Shown: positions 26,177 through 34,680, numbered from the stretch's first letter. The stretch is 64,000 nt of DNA from Cytobacillus oceanisediminis (GCF_022811925.1 NZ_CP065511.1:434001-498000); one strand, 5' to 3'. Notes: generated by a model from the letters alone, not told the origin. Numbers and translations: made by a program.

Positions 26177-26210
26177 GGAACCGTTTACTCAGAACGGTTC
26201 CTTATTTATT
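26175..26210 (+). terminator. Terminator of the dpp-ykf operon
   Basis: AAGGAACCGTT and AACGGTTCCTT form a perfect 11-bp stem, followed by ATTTATTT. Confidence 0.85.
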
Positions 26211-26253
26211 TATGCAGTTTTTGCTTTTCAGGCAGATCACCGATTTACTCGCT

Positions 26254-26275
26254 TAGTTGATTGGAGCGGAAGACG
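26254..26275 (+). repeat. Fragment of the Bacillaceae repeat found in the MITE
   Basis: GTTGATTGGAGCGGA also occurs inside the 4.7-kb MITE at 4779-4793. Here the rest of the element and its ends are missing, so this looks like a decayed or solo remnant. Confidence 0.45.
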
Positions 26276-26322
26276 GAAGATCCTCGAAAATAATTAATGC
26301 GCAAGGCGCTGCGCTTTCAAAA

Positions 26323-27048
26323 TTATTTATGATGAAAAGGGCATTTCCCTTCGATTGGTTTAATGTCATCACCGATAAAGTATTGTTTCCACTCACGGTG
26401 TTCGGGATCGCCATAGTGGCTGATGTTTGGATGGGTAGGGAGGCCATCCCATTTTTCAACCCGTTCCCTTACTTTTTCTCTGGACATGATGCCGCCTTTA
26501 GAGGTGCCTTCAAGGCCTTCAAAAATGCGGCGCGGCTGGAAACCGAGCACAAGGCTGCTGCCTAGATCCCTCGTCTTTCTCTGCTTGTAGGCAGGCGCAT
26601 TTCCAAACACAAAGAATGGCTCCTCAGCAAAAGAAAATGCCCATAAATGATGGTCAGGATCTGTCGGATAATCCTTCGGCCAAGGCTTTGTATCAACCTT
26701 ATGCAAATACTGAAGGATATTCCAGAAATAATCTCTGTAATGTTCAAGCGGTTTTTCATCTTTTTCCGGCTCTACAAATACAAACAGGCCATGGCGAATC
26801 AGTTTTGGTGCGTCAAAAAGCTCGATAAATGATTCGAGGGCTTCCGGCAGGTTAGACCAGTCCTCCTGTGTAATATAGGCATATCTCAATTCGCCGCGCA
26901 TTTCAGCAGTCATTCCAAAATAGCACGGGAAGGTTTTATCTGTAACCGTATCATGAAATGTTTTATATTCTTGAATAACCCACTCAGGCACAATTTCGGG
27001 GTTAGTCATATCTTCTTTTGTTAAAAGAAACTTACTGGCAGTTTTCAT
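26323..27048 (-). CDS. YqcI/YcgG family protein
   Basis: This is a 241-residue protein of the YqcI/YcgG family, recognised from PCYFGMTAEMRGELRYAY, DPDHHLWAFSFAEEPFFVFGNAPAYKQRK and the terminal CPFHHK. One studied member group (GntA of guanitoxin synthesis) is a heme-dependent N-hydroxylase. The conserved terminal CPF-His motif and multiple His residues would fit heme or metal binding, but no substrate or pathway is indicated here. There is no signal peptide. It stands alone. Confidence 0.75.
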   Translation of the reverse strand: MKTASKFLLTKEDMTNPEIVPEWVIQEYKTFHDTVTDKTFPCYFGMTAEMRGELRYAYITQEDWSNLPEALESFIELFDAPKLIRHGLFVFVEPEKDEKPLEHYRDYFWNILQYLHKVDTKPWPKDYPTDPDHHLWAFSFAEEPFFVFGNAPAYKQRKTRDLGSSLVLGFQPRRIFEGLEGTSKGGIMSREKVRERVEKWDGLPTHPNISHYGDPEHREWKQYFIGDDIKPIEGKCPFHHK

Positions 27049-27130
27049 TTTTTCACCTCAGAATGATTTACTTATGAAATATGTACCCCTTAAAAAGTCC
27101 TTTGAAACTAGCTGGATGGAAAAGGAAAAG

Positions 27131-27154
27131 AAAAAGACAGCCATGGTGGCTGCC
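27131..27154 (-). terminator. Terminator of the DUF4395 gene
   Basis: On the minus strand GGCAGCCA and TGGCTGTC pair, followed by TTTTTC. Confidence 0.7.
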
Positions 27155-27586
27155 TTAAGCTTTTTCTAACGATTTTCGGTATTTATATTGATTGAGCTGA
27201 AAGCGGATAAAACAGCCTATACAAAATCCCAGAATGGCAACAAATGCTGATAGAGCTACCATAGCTGTAAAAACATACCCTGCAGCTGTCCAGCCCAGAA
27301 GAAAGCTGATTTGGCCCAGCGCCAGGCAGGCAACGGCAATCACTTGATTAAATTGCTGCTGCTCCCAGTCTTCGGGAATGTAATCAGCAGGTTTTTTTCT
27401 TAGAAAATGTTTTGCTGTACGCATAATGGGATTGTAGCCGAACAATAGGCCCATTATACCTGCAAGCAGGGGGATGGCGAGAATCCATGCTTCTCCGGTA
27501 AGCCACGAAGCTAAAACACTTAATACGATCGACCATTGATTGGTTCTTACGAGCGGACGGGGAATAGAACCCGGTGTATTTGCCAT
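27155..27586 (-). CDS. DUF4395 membrane protein
   Basis: This is a 143-residue protein with four membrane helices (about 17-50 as a pair, 80-125 as a pair). It matches DUF4395 in IPRPLVRTNQWSIVL, LLFGYNPIM and the C-terminal FCIGCFIRFQLNQYKYR. The close Cys in GFCIGC is a family mark and hints at a thiol role, as many DUF4395 proteins sit near thiosulfate or thioredoxin-like genes. No such neighbour is seen here. The function is unknown. Confidence 0.8.
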   Translation of the reverse strand: MANTPGSIPRPLVRTNQWSIVLSVLASWLTGEAWILAIPLLAGIMGLLFGYNPIMRTAKHFLRKKPADYIPEDWEQQQFNQVIAVACLALGQISFLLGWTAAGYVFTAMVALSAFVAILGFCIGCFIRFQLNQYKYRKSLEKA

Positions 27587-27670
27587 TTATTTTCCGACCT
27601 TTCTCATTGGTTTTATGGGTATTATTAGTTTACTTAAATTGCAGGTTTTTGTGAAGAGAAAAAGCCTGGA

Positions 27671-27702
27671 AAAATAAAAAGCACGCCCACTAGGACGTGC
27701 TT
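27671..27702 (-). terminator. Terminator of the MscS-like gene
   Basis: On the minus strand GCACGTCC and GGGCGTGC pair around TAGT, followed by TTTTTATTTTT. Confidence 0.8.
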
Positions 27703-27708
27703 CCAATA

Positions 27709-29403
27709 TTATTTCAACGGCCCATTGTTTTCATCCATCCGGTTATTGCGCGGATTTAACGGGTCGTTTGCCGGATTCATAGATGGATCTGAACTTGTTG
27801 GATTAATCGGTTTATCAGCACTGCTAGGGGCATTGCCTGGTTTCATCTCCGGCATAGCCTTTTTCATCACTGCTTTCGTATCGGCATCTTTATTAATGGT
27901 TGTTTCTTCAAATTTACGATCAAGCTTTTGAAGATACTTGGCAGCAAAGGCTTTCCCTCCCAGACCAAATGATAAGCCGAATGCCAGTGAAAGTGCACCA
28001 AGCGTTAGAATGAACGCAGCATTGACAATAGAAGCGGCAAGACCAAGCTGATCAAGAGCCATAAAGATTGAAATTGCGATAATGGCTGCCTGAGCGACAT
28101 TGGCAAGGAATTTATAATGCGGTCCTTGAAGAATCGTGCTCAGCAATTTCTTAACCAGACTGCCCAGCCACAAACCTACGCCAAGAATGACAAGAGCTGC
28201 AATTACATGAGGCAGGTAGGCAATTACACCTGTCGCCAATGTTACCAGGAAGTCAAGGCCAAGGATATTAAGAGCCTGCACCACAAACAACAGGACAATA
28301 ATCACTTCTGCAATATAGCCAATTACCTGGGAGAAGCTTAAACCATTGCCTGCTGCAGCAGACTTGTTTAATCCCATACCGGAGAAGTAAGAATTCAATC
28401 CGATGCGTTCAAGTAAACTGGAGACGAATTTGCGGACCCATTTTCCGAGCCAAACACCAATCAGCACGAAGAATATAGCTACAGCAATATTCGGCAGCAT
28501 CGTCAGGACATCATTCAGCATGGCAATGGCAGGTCCGGAAATGCCTTCAATATCCAATCTCTCGAGAGCGGCAATGACTGTTGGGATTAGAATAAGAACA
28601 AACACAAATGTGCCAATTACAGATGCCAGGCTTGTCCCTTCAAACAATCGGTTTAAGCCAAGTCTTGCGGTCAGTTTTTCACTTCCAATTGTCTGCAGGA
28701 AATTCGTTACAATATCGCGCACGATTTTCGCAACAAACCAGCCGACAAATAAAATCAGGGCTGCTGCGAGAAGCTTAGGCAAAAAGGCCAGAATGCTTTC
28801 AAGCATGCCGGTGAACGGTCCGGCGATTCCATTCAGGTTTAGAGCTCCCAATACAGCCGGCAGGAATACCAGCAATGTCAGGTAGAAAACAATTTTAGCT
28901 ACGTTATCAATAACATTGACAGGCTGCTCTTTATTGTCTGTTAAATTCCATTTGCTCAGCTTTTCATGTACTTTGAGCGTTCTGCCGCTCTTTCTGATCA
29001 GCAGGCTGAGTCCAGTGGCGATAAGCCATGCGAATAATAGAATTAGAGCTGCTTTCAAAATGCTCGGCACTGCTGCCATTATGGAGGAGAACATGCCCAC
29101 AAGCGGTGCAGCGATAATATCGAGGTCCAATATATTGAAGAACAAGATAAACACGAACACTAACAGGAGATAGTAAATAATCTTGCTGATTATCTTCTCA
29201 GATGAATATTTTCTATTTGCTTTATCAGGGAACACTCTGTCATCAAGGCTGGTTTTACGCAGACCTTTTAAAAGGGCTTTTTCGATTGCTTTTGCAATAA
29301 TCCAGCCAACTAATAATACTAATAGTGCTAATAATAAATCAGGCAGTTTGGCCAAAAGGTAATCAAATCCGCCCCAGTACCGATTATTGTCCAATATTGT
29401 CAC
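27709..29403 (-). CDS. Mechanosensitive-channel-like protein with five conserved TM repeats
   Basis: This 564-residue membrane protein carries five copies of the conserved TM-helix repeat (pattern LP-x-LL-x-A-x-x-x-L-x-x-G-W-x-x-A-K). They start near residues 20, 110, 208, 305 and 393. Near residue 470 a Gly/Ala-rich helix (LTLGALSLAFGLSFGLGG) recalls the pore helix of MscS-type channels. The tail is soluble and Pro/Asn/Asp-rich (about 515-564). These proteins are thought to protect against osmotic shock; this one lacks an obvious MscS beta domain. It is a single gene, with the 52-bp repeat array directly upstream of its promoter region. Confidence 0.8.
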   Translation of the reverse strand: MTILDNNRYWGGFDYLLAKLPDLLLALLVLLVGWIIAKAIEKALLKGLRKTSLDDRVFPDKANRKYSSEKIISKIIYYLLLVFVFILFFNILDLDIIAAPLVGMFSSIMAAVPSILKAALILLFAWLIATGLSLLIRKSGRTLKVHEKLSKWNLTDNKEQPVNVIDNVAKIVFYLTLLVFLPAVLGALNLNGIAGPFTGMLESILAFLPKLLAAALILFVGWFVAKIVRDIVTNFLQTIGSEKLTARLGLNRLFEGTSLASVIGTFVFVLILIPTVIAALERLDIEGISGPAIAMLNDVLTMLPNIAVAIFFVLIGVWLGKWVRKFVSSLLERIGLNSYFSGMGLNKSAAAGNGLSFSQVIGYIAEVIIVLLFVVQALNILGLDFLVTLATGVIAYLPHVIAALVILGVGLWLGSLVKKLLSTILQGPHYKFLANVAQAAIIAISIFMALDQLGLAASIVNAAFILTLGALSLAFGLSFGLGGKAFAAKYLQKLDRKFEETTINKDADTKAVMKKAMPEMKPGNAPSSADKPINPTSSDPSMNPANDPLNPRNNRMDENNGPLK

Positions 29404-29519
29404 TCCTTAAAAAAATTTGTAGAATTGCATACTTTCATATACCCACTGCTTTTAGGAGTAAACAGTCCTCTTTAAATAGTCCGTTATGAAGGAGAATATC
29501 GTAAAGAACCCTGCGCTAA

Positions 29520-30039
29520 TTCGGACAGTAGGAGATGAATTCTGGTCAAGTGAGTCCGAACATGGTAAAACTTCGGACAGTAGGAGGTGAATTCTAGTCA
29601 AGAGAGTCCGAACCCGGTGCAACTTCGGACAGGAGAAGAAGAAATCCGCAGGAGAGAGTCCGAACATGGTAAAACTTCGGACAGTAGGAGGTGAATTCTG
29701 GTCAAGAGAGTCCGAACCCGGTGCAACTTCGGACAGGAGAAGAAGAAATCCGCAGGAGAGAGTCCGAACATGGTAAAACTTCGGACAGTAGGAGATGAAT
29801 TCTGGTCAAGAGAGTCCGAACCCGGTGCAACTTCGGACAGGAGAAGAAGAAATCCGCAGGAGAGAGTCCGAACATGGTAAAACTTCGGACAGTAGGAGGT
29901 AAATTCTGGTCAAATGAGTCCGAACCCGGTGCAACTTCGGACAGGAGAAGAAGAAATCCGCAGGAGAGAGTCCGAACATGGTAAAACTTCGGACAGTAGG
30001 AGGTGAATTCTGGTCAAATGAGTCCGAACCCATGCAACA
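29520..30039. repeat. Tandem array of ten 52-bp modules with palindromic ends
   Basis: Modules start at 29520, 29572, 29624, 29676, 29728, 29780, 29832, 29884, 29936 and 29988, exactly 52 bp apart. Each opens with TTCGGAC and has GTCCGAA at offset 34. Bodies are of two kinds: A (contains GTAGGAGGTGAATTCTGGTC) and B (contains GAAGAAGAAATCCGCAGGAG). The order is A-A-B-A-B-A-B-A-B-A, so the higher-order period is 104 bp. Links between modules alternate CATGGTAAAAC and CCCGGTGCAAC, each flanked by GTCCGAA and TTCGGAC and so able to form a 7-bp hairpin with an 11-base loop. It is non-coding: 52 is not a multiple of 3. Confidence 0.9.
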
Positions 30040-30047
30040 GCCTTTAA

Positions 30048-30080
30048 AGAAAAAAGACTTTGGAGTGGATCTCCAAAGTC
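30048..30080 (-). terminator. Terminator of the drug/metabolite transporter gene
   Basis: On the minus strand GACTTTGGAG and CTCCAAAGTC form a perfect 10-bp stem around a 5-base loop, then TTTTTTCTTT. Confidence 0.85.
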
Positions 30081-30111
30081 TCCTGAAGATAATTTTTGCC
30101 GTAAAAACTCA

Positions 30112-31005
30112 TTACGTGCTAAAACGATTCTTTGCTGCTTTTTTAAATGAGAATTGCGGAATGCTGATTCCAATCAGGATCAGCACAATTCCGAAAGTCT
30201 GTGCTACTGAAATTCTTTCGCCAAGAATCAGCATGGCAGCAGCGACAGCAGCCGGGAGTTCGGCAGAACCTACAATTGTGGCAAGCCCTGAATCTAAATG
30301 GGGTGAACCGATTGCAAAGAATACAATTGGGAAAATGGCGCCGAACAATGCCATCAGCAGCCCGAATTTCCATAGTCCTTCAAGCTGAATGCCGCCGCTT
30401 ATTAAGACGGGGCCTGAAACAGCTGCAACCAAAAGAAGTCCGCCAAATGTGATGAAGATGCTCCTCTGGATGGTTGGAATTCCTTTACCTGCCTTGCCGC
30501 TCGCAAAAATGAATACGGCAAATGTAACCGCTGATAATAAGCCATAGATCAGTCCATCAGCTTGAATAGGGTGTGACCCGGAATTCATCAGGTTGCTAGC
30601 AAATACAGTTCCTATAATAAGCAAGATCGAAGAAATGATTTTTGTTTTGCTGGGCATCTTTCTTTCATATAGGGCTTCTAAAAGAATCCCTATCCAGGTG
30701 AACTGAAATAAGAGAACAACAGCGATGGAGGCCGGATTCCGGCCGAGGCTCATTCCATAAAGAATGCCTGTTAAACTTAGGGAGGCACCGGTCAATAACA
30801 AAGCTGCTGTTTGTTTAAGGGTGATTTTCGTTCTTTTGATAAATGGGAAAGAAAGCAACAACAAAAGGAGCCCAAATAAATATTGGCTTCCGGTCAATTC
30901 AGGAACAGAGTGGCCGGCCAGGAGTCCGAGCTTTACAATGGATGCCAGAATGCCATAACTGCATGCACCAAGAAAAATAAATAAAGAATATTTTAAGTTT
31001 GCCAT
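30112..31005 (-). CDS. EamA-family (DMT) transporter
   Basis: The product is about 297 residues with ten membrane helices in two EamA halves. The first half includes LKYSLFIFLGACSYGILASIVKLG and the second GLIYGLLSAVTFAVFIFASGKAGK. Members export amino acids or other small metabolites; the substrate is unknown. The start is the ATG 8 bases after AAAGGAG. An in-frame ATG 48 bases earlier has no ribosome site. It lies just past the repeat array, with its own terminator between them. Confidence 0.82.
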   Translation of the reverse strand: MANLKYSLFIFLGACSYGILASIVKLGLLAGHSVPELTGSQYLFGLLLLLLSFPFIKRTKITLKQTAALLLTGASLSLTGILYGMSLGRNPASIAVVLLFQFTWIGILLEALYERKMPSKTKIISSILLIIGTVFASNLMNSGSHPIQADGLIYGLLSAVTFAVFIFASGKAGKGIPTIQRSIFITFGGLLLVAAVSGPVLISGGIQLEGLWKFGLLMALFGAIFPIVFFAIGSPHLDSGLATIVGSAELPAAVAAAMLILGERISVAQTFGIVLILIGISIPQFSFKKAAKNRFST

Positions 31006-31101
31006 TATGGATACTCCTTTCTGAAGGTGAAATGAGGCAATCAGGTCAATCATAACATCTCAGTGAGCCTATAGGGGAAAGATTTTTTTCTGCACAAAAA
31101 T

Positions 31102-31131
31102 AAGAGCCAGTGATTTTTCTCACTGACTCTT
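31102..31131. terminator. Terminator of dps, usable from both sides
   Basis: AAGAGCCAGTGA and TCACTGACTCTT form a 12-bp stem with one mismatch, followed on the minus strand by ATTTTTG. Confidence 0.75.
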
Positions 31132-31144
31132 TCATTATTATCGA

Positions 31145-31582
31145 TTATTCTCCTAAGTAGGCATTTAACATCCAAATATGAGTATCCAATTTTTCCATAA
31201 GACCGATGGCGAAGTCGCCTGTCACTTGATCTTCCTGCTCCTCAGCAAGCTGGGCTAAAGAAATTAATTGTTCTTTAATATGTCTATAATCGGAAGCAAG
31301 AGCGGCAACCATGTCTTCTGCTTTCTTTTCCCCATTAGACTCTTCAAGAGTAGTAATACTTAGGAATTCCTTAAATGTTGCTGCCGGTGAACCGCCGATT
31401 GCAAGCAGGCGTTCCGCTCCCTCATCTACAACTTCCGCTGCTTCATTATATAATTCTTCGAACTTTTCATGAAGGGTAAAGAAGAGCGGGCCTTTTACAA
31501 ACCAGTGGTAGCGGTGCAATTTAGTATAAAGAACACTCCAGTTTGCAATTTGTACATTTAATGCTGCATGTAATTTTTCCAT
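31145..31582 (-). CDS. dps: Dps/MrgA-type mini-ferritin
   Basis: This is a 145-residue Dps-family protein, which oxidises Fe(II) with hydrogen peroxide, stores iron in a 12-mer and often protects DNA. The ferroxidase residues are at expected spacing: His26 (HW), Asp53 and Glu57 (DEGAERLLAIGG), with His38 in the same motif. AGGGGG precedes the ATG. A perfect PerR box upstream predicts induction by peroxide, as for B. subtilis mrgA. The N-terminus is short and not Lys-rich, so direct DNA binding is uncertain. Confidence 0.92.
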   Translation of the reverse strand: MEKLHAALNVQIANWSVLYTKLHRYHWFVKGPLFFTLHEKFEELYNEAAEVVDEGAERLLAIGGSPAATFKEFLSITTLEESNGEKKAEDMVAALASDYRHIKEQLISLAQLAEEQEDQVTGDFAIGLMEKLDTHIWMLNAYLGE

Positions 31583-31649
31583 TTTTATATTCCCCCTAAG
31601 TTATTTATATATTTATTATAACAAATATTAAATTATAATCAATACTTAT

Positions 31650-31664
31650 TTATAATAATTATAA
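31650..31664 (-). promoter_or_regulatory. Perfect PerR box before dps
   Basis: TTATAATAATTATAA is a 15/15 match to the PerR 7-1-7 consensus. On the minus strand it lies just upstream of a likely promoter, TTGATT (31642-31637), 16 bases, TATAAT (31620-31615). Confidence 0.82.
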
Positions 31665-31763
31665 ATATATAAATTCGAAATCCGCAGTATAACCCTGGCT
31701 GATTATGGTAAAGTGATATAGTACCGCTTAATGGCAAGACATAAAGGTTAGTGAGGATTTTTA

Positions 31764-32645
31764 ATGGATTATCTTTTATTTATTATGCTCGGAGCGCTTA
31801 TTAGTGTGCTTTCTGGTTTTTTTGGGGTAGGCGGGGGATTCATTCTTACTCCGACGCTCATGCTATTTGGCTTTTCTCCGGTGGAAGCAATCACCACGAG
31901 TTTGCTTTTTTCAATTGGAACCTCTCTTTCAGGCATCTTCGCTCATGTCAGGATGAAGAATATACGGCTTAAGCAAGGGCTGATTCTTGGACTGAGCGGC
32001 ATGGCAGCTACCCAGGCCGCCCATCCCTTTGTGCTGTTTCTTGAGGAAAAGGGCTGGGATACATGGGCAGTTCCTTTGTTTTATATCATTCTGCTGTCTT
32101 ATTTTGCTTTGGGCATGTTAAAAAGAGGGAAAAAATCAGCCAGTGCCGCTCCGTCATCTGAACATTCTCCATCCATTGTGAAAATGGTGCTGATTGGATT
32201 TTTTGCAGGATTTGTCTCTACGACATTAGGTGTGGGCGGCGGCTTTATTATGGTGCCTCTATCGGTTGCCTATTTAGGGATGATGCCGAAGAAAGCAGTA
32301 GGTACAAGCTTGTTTGCTGTCATGTTAATCGTATCCGCAGGCTACCTATCCTACGCTTCCACTGTCAGCATTGATTATTGGATTGGCCTTTCACTCGTAG
32401 GAGGAGGCCTGATAGGGTCTCAATTTGGAGCGAAGCTTACCTCCTATTTTGAAAACGAAGAGATCACCTATATGCTCGGAGCCTTATATATGGCTACTGT
32501 GGCAAGTGTGATTTTGAAGTTAATACACTTGAATTATACCGGCTTACTGGTGATGGCCATCTTTGTCGGCGGGTTTTTAGTAAGAAGCCTTGTGAAAATG
32601 CAGAAAGCAAATACCCGCACAAAGGCAAAAAAGGAGAGACCATAA
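31764..32645 (+). CDS. TSUP (TauE/SafE) family permease
   Basis: This 293-residue protein has about eight membrane helices in two inverted halves, each with the family motif: GVGGGFILTPTLMLFG (about 21-36) and GVGGGFIMVPLSVAYLG (about 153-169). The family exports sulfite or organosulfonates or takes up small anions. The substrate is unknown here and there is no sulfur gene nearby. The tail is basic and cytoplasmic. GTGAGGA precedes the ATG. It converges on argS with a shared terminator. Confidence 0.85.
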   Translation: MDYLLFIMLGALISVLSGFFGVGGGFILTPTLMLFGFSPVEAITTSLLFSIGTSLSGIFAHVRMKNIRLKQGLILGLSGMAATQAAHPFVLFLEEKGWDTWAVPLFYIILLSYFALGMLKRGKKSASAAPSSEHSPSIVKMVLIGFFAGFVSTTLGVGGGFIMVPLSVAYLGMMPKKAVGTSLFAVMLIVSAGYLSYASTVSIDYWIGLSLVGGGLIGSQFGAKLTSYFENEEITYMLGALYMATVASVILKLIHLNYTGLLVMAIFVGGFLVRSLVKMQKANTRTKAKKERP

Positions 32646-32659
32646 TGGCCTCTCCTTTT
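32630..32659. terminator. Shared terminator of the TSUP gene and argS
   Basis: AAAAGGAGAG and CTCTCCTTTT pair around a partly paired ACCATAATGGC loop. It overlaps both gene ends. Confidence 0.8.
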
Positions 32660-34346
32660 ACATTTGCCGGGGCACCTTCATGCCGAGTGTTTGCATGCCG
32701 TCGGAAAGAACAATTGTGACTGCTTTTACAAGGGCAAGTCTTGATTTAATGCCGTTATCTTTCTCCAATATTCTTACCTGTCCGTAATATTTATTGAAGG
32801 CTTGAGCCACATCAATCAAATATTTAGCCAGGACAGAAGGGGAAAGCTGCATATAAGATTGTTTGATTTTTTCAGGATACTGATAGAGCAGCTTGATAAT
32901 TTCCCAGCTGTAAGAATCAGAAAGCCCGTTTTCTGCAGAAGGGAGCTCGTCAGCCTTGCGGAGCAGGGAATAGGCCCGGGCATTGGTGTATTGCAGATAG
33001 GGACCTGTTTCTCCTTCAAATGTCAGCATATCTTCAAGTGAAAATTCAATATTATTCATGCGGTCATTTTTCAGATCATGGAACAGAATAGCCCCGATCC
33101 CGACTGCTTCAGCGACTTCACCTTTGTTTTCCAAGCCGGGATTTTTAGCTTTGATATTGTTCTTTGCGAGAAGGATTGCTTCATTCAGGACCTCCTCAAG
33201 AAGGATGACTCTGCCTTTTCGGGTAGACATCTTTTTCCCACCTTTTAAATAGAGGCCAAACGGGACATGTGTCATATTATCCGCCCACTCATAGCCCATC
33301 TTTTTGATAACACTTTTAACCTGCCTGAAATGGATGCTCTGTTCCTGACCGACAATGTATAGGGAGTGATCAAACTGATAGGTTTCTTTTCTGTAAAAAG
33401 CTGCAGCCAGATCCCGTGTTGCATACAGAGTCGCTCCATCGGATTTTTTTATCAGGCATGGAGGAAGGTCTTCATCAGGCAGCTGGACGACCTCTGCACC
33501 ATCAGACTCAGCCAGCAGGTCTTTTGCCATCAGCTCCTCTATGATGGGTTCCATTTTATCATTATAAAAAGCTTCGCCATTGTATGAGTCGAAATGAATG
33601 CCAAGCATATCATAAACCCGCTGGAATTCTTTCAATGATTCATCTCTAAACCAGCTCCAGAGTGCCTGTGCTTGCTCATTTCCGTTTTCAAGCTCTTTGA
33701 ACCAGGAACGTGCTTCATCTTCAAGGGCTGGGTTATCTTCTGCTTCTTCATGGAAGCGTATATAAAGGCTTAGGAGTTCCTTTATCGGATTTTCCTTCAC
33801 TTTATCCGGGCTGCCCCACATTTTATAAGCGGTGATCAGCTTGCCGAATTGTGTGCCCCAGTCGCCTAAGTGGTTGATTCTGACAGCTGTATAACCGCAT
33901 TTTTCGGCCAGGCTGCCGAGGGCATTTCCAATGACCGTAGACCGTAAATGGCCCATGGAGAAAGGCTTTGCGATGTTTGGCGAAGAGAAATCAAGCACGG
34001 CTGTTTTGCCTGCGCCATCATTCAGCTGCCCATATTCTTTTCCTTCGTTCAATATTTTTTCCATTATGACTGCACCGGCTGACTCTTTGGAAAAGAAGAT
34101 GTTAATGTAAGGACCAGCAGCCTCTGCTTTTTCGATATGCGGTCCCTGAATCAGGCACGCTGTCTCTTCAGCAATTGAGGCAGGTGATTTCCTGAATGCT
34201 TTTGCAAGTGTAAAACAGGGAAAAGCGAGATCGCCATGTGCTGGATTCTTTGGTGTTTCGATTAAGTCTGCAATTGCTTCGTCAGAAAGCTGCCCATTCA
34301 GCACTGAAGCCAGCTGATAAGTGAAAATAGCTTTGAAATTGATCAT
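32658..34346 (-). CDS. argS: Arginyl-tRNA synthetase
   Basis: This is a 562-residue class Ic enzyme that joins Arg to tRNA-Arg. The N-terminal add1 domain is followed by the HIGH-like motif in SSPNIAKPFSMGHLRSTVIGN (about 122-142), the KMSKS-like motif in GGKKMSTRKGRVILLEEV, and the DALR anticodon domain ending in LGMKVPRQM. The start is the ATG 7 bases after GGAGG. An upstream in-frame extension runs back through the leader and is not real. A T-box leader controls it. Confidence 0.95.
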   Translation of the reverse strand: MINFKAIFTYQLASVLNGQLSDEAIADLIETPKNPAHGDLAFPCFTLAKAFRKSPASIAEETACLIQGPHIEKAEAAGPYINIFFSKESAGAVIMEKILNEGKEYGQLNDGAGKTAVLDFSSPNIAKPFSMGHLRSTVIGNALGSLAEKCGYTAVRINHLGDWGTQFGKLITAYKMWGSPDKVKENPIKELLSLYIRFHEEAEDNPALEDEARSWFKELENGNEQAQALWSWFRDESLKEFQRVYDMLGIHFDSYNGEAFYNDKMEPIIEELMAKDLLAESDGAEVVQLPDEDLPPCLIKKSDGATLYATRDLAAAFYRKETYQFDHSLYIVGQEQSIHFRQVKSVIKKMGYEWADNMTHVPFGLYLKGGKKMSTRKGRVILLEEVLNEAILLAKNNIKAKNPGLENKGEVAEAVGIGAILFHDLKNDRMNNIEFSLEDMLTFEGETGPYLQYTNARAYSLLRKADELPSAENGLSDSYSWEIIKLLYQYPEKIKQSYMQLSPSVLAKYLIDVAQAFNKYYGQVRILEKDNGIKSRLALVKAVTIVLSDGMQTLGMKVPRQM

Positions 34347-34370
34347 ATTAACACCTCCTGGAAAATAAAA

Positions 34371-34670
34371 AAGCCCGCCTCTATATAAAATAGAGACGAG
34401 CTGAAATCTACCCGCGGTACCACTCTGATTGTCCAAAGGACCTCTTCTGAAAGGACGCTTCAAAATGTGCTTGAACGCATTTCCTAAAGGGGTTTGGTAA
34501 CGGGACTCCTTACCCGGCATAGCCTACTTTTCTTTCAGCTATGCATCTCCGAAGTGCGCTTCGCAAAAAGGATTTTCCGACAGGCTTGCACCGTCCCTGT
34601 CTCGCTTTTAGGAAAGAGCCCTTTGCTACTCTCTTCATCATAGACACTAAATATATTAATGTTATTATAC
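34371..34670 (-). promoter_or_regulatory. T-box riboswitch and promoter of argS
   Basis: On the minus strand the antiterminator core AGAGTGGTACCGCGG (34426-34412) is followed by a terminator whose arms are GCTCGTCTCTA and TAGAGGCGGGC, then TTTTTT. Stem I shows the AGTA motif (GAGAGTAGCAAAGG). Its specifier region GAAGCGCAC suggests codon CGC (34558-34556) for tRNA-Arg. The promoter is TTGCAA (34691-34686), 16 bases, TATAAT (34669-34664), inside the end of rodA. Uncharged tRNA-Arg is expected to turn argS on. Confidence 0.88.
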
Positions 34671-34680
34671 GCTGTCGGAA

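Noticed and set aside
28403..28885. 160-codon rightward ORF opposite the MscS-like gene
   Set aside because: Antisense to clear membrane-repeat coding sequence. Its composition is a mirror of that gene.
29520..30039. Array as a CRISPR
   Set aside because: The spacers are themselves repeated, the period is 52 with internal palindromes, and there are no cas genes in the window.
29452..30173. Overlapping leftward ORFs with repeated FGLSPADFFFSCPKLHRVR-like peptides
   Set aside because: They arise from the 52-bp modules. Neither 52 nor 104 is a multiple of 3, so frames change from unit to unit, and there is no ribosome site or codon pattern like the real genes.
34347..34520. N-terminal extension of argS
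   Set aside because: It runs through the T-box terminator and core. The ATG after GGAGG gives the usual enzyme start.
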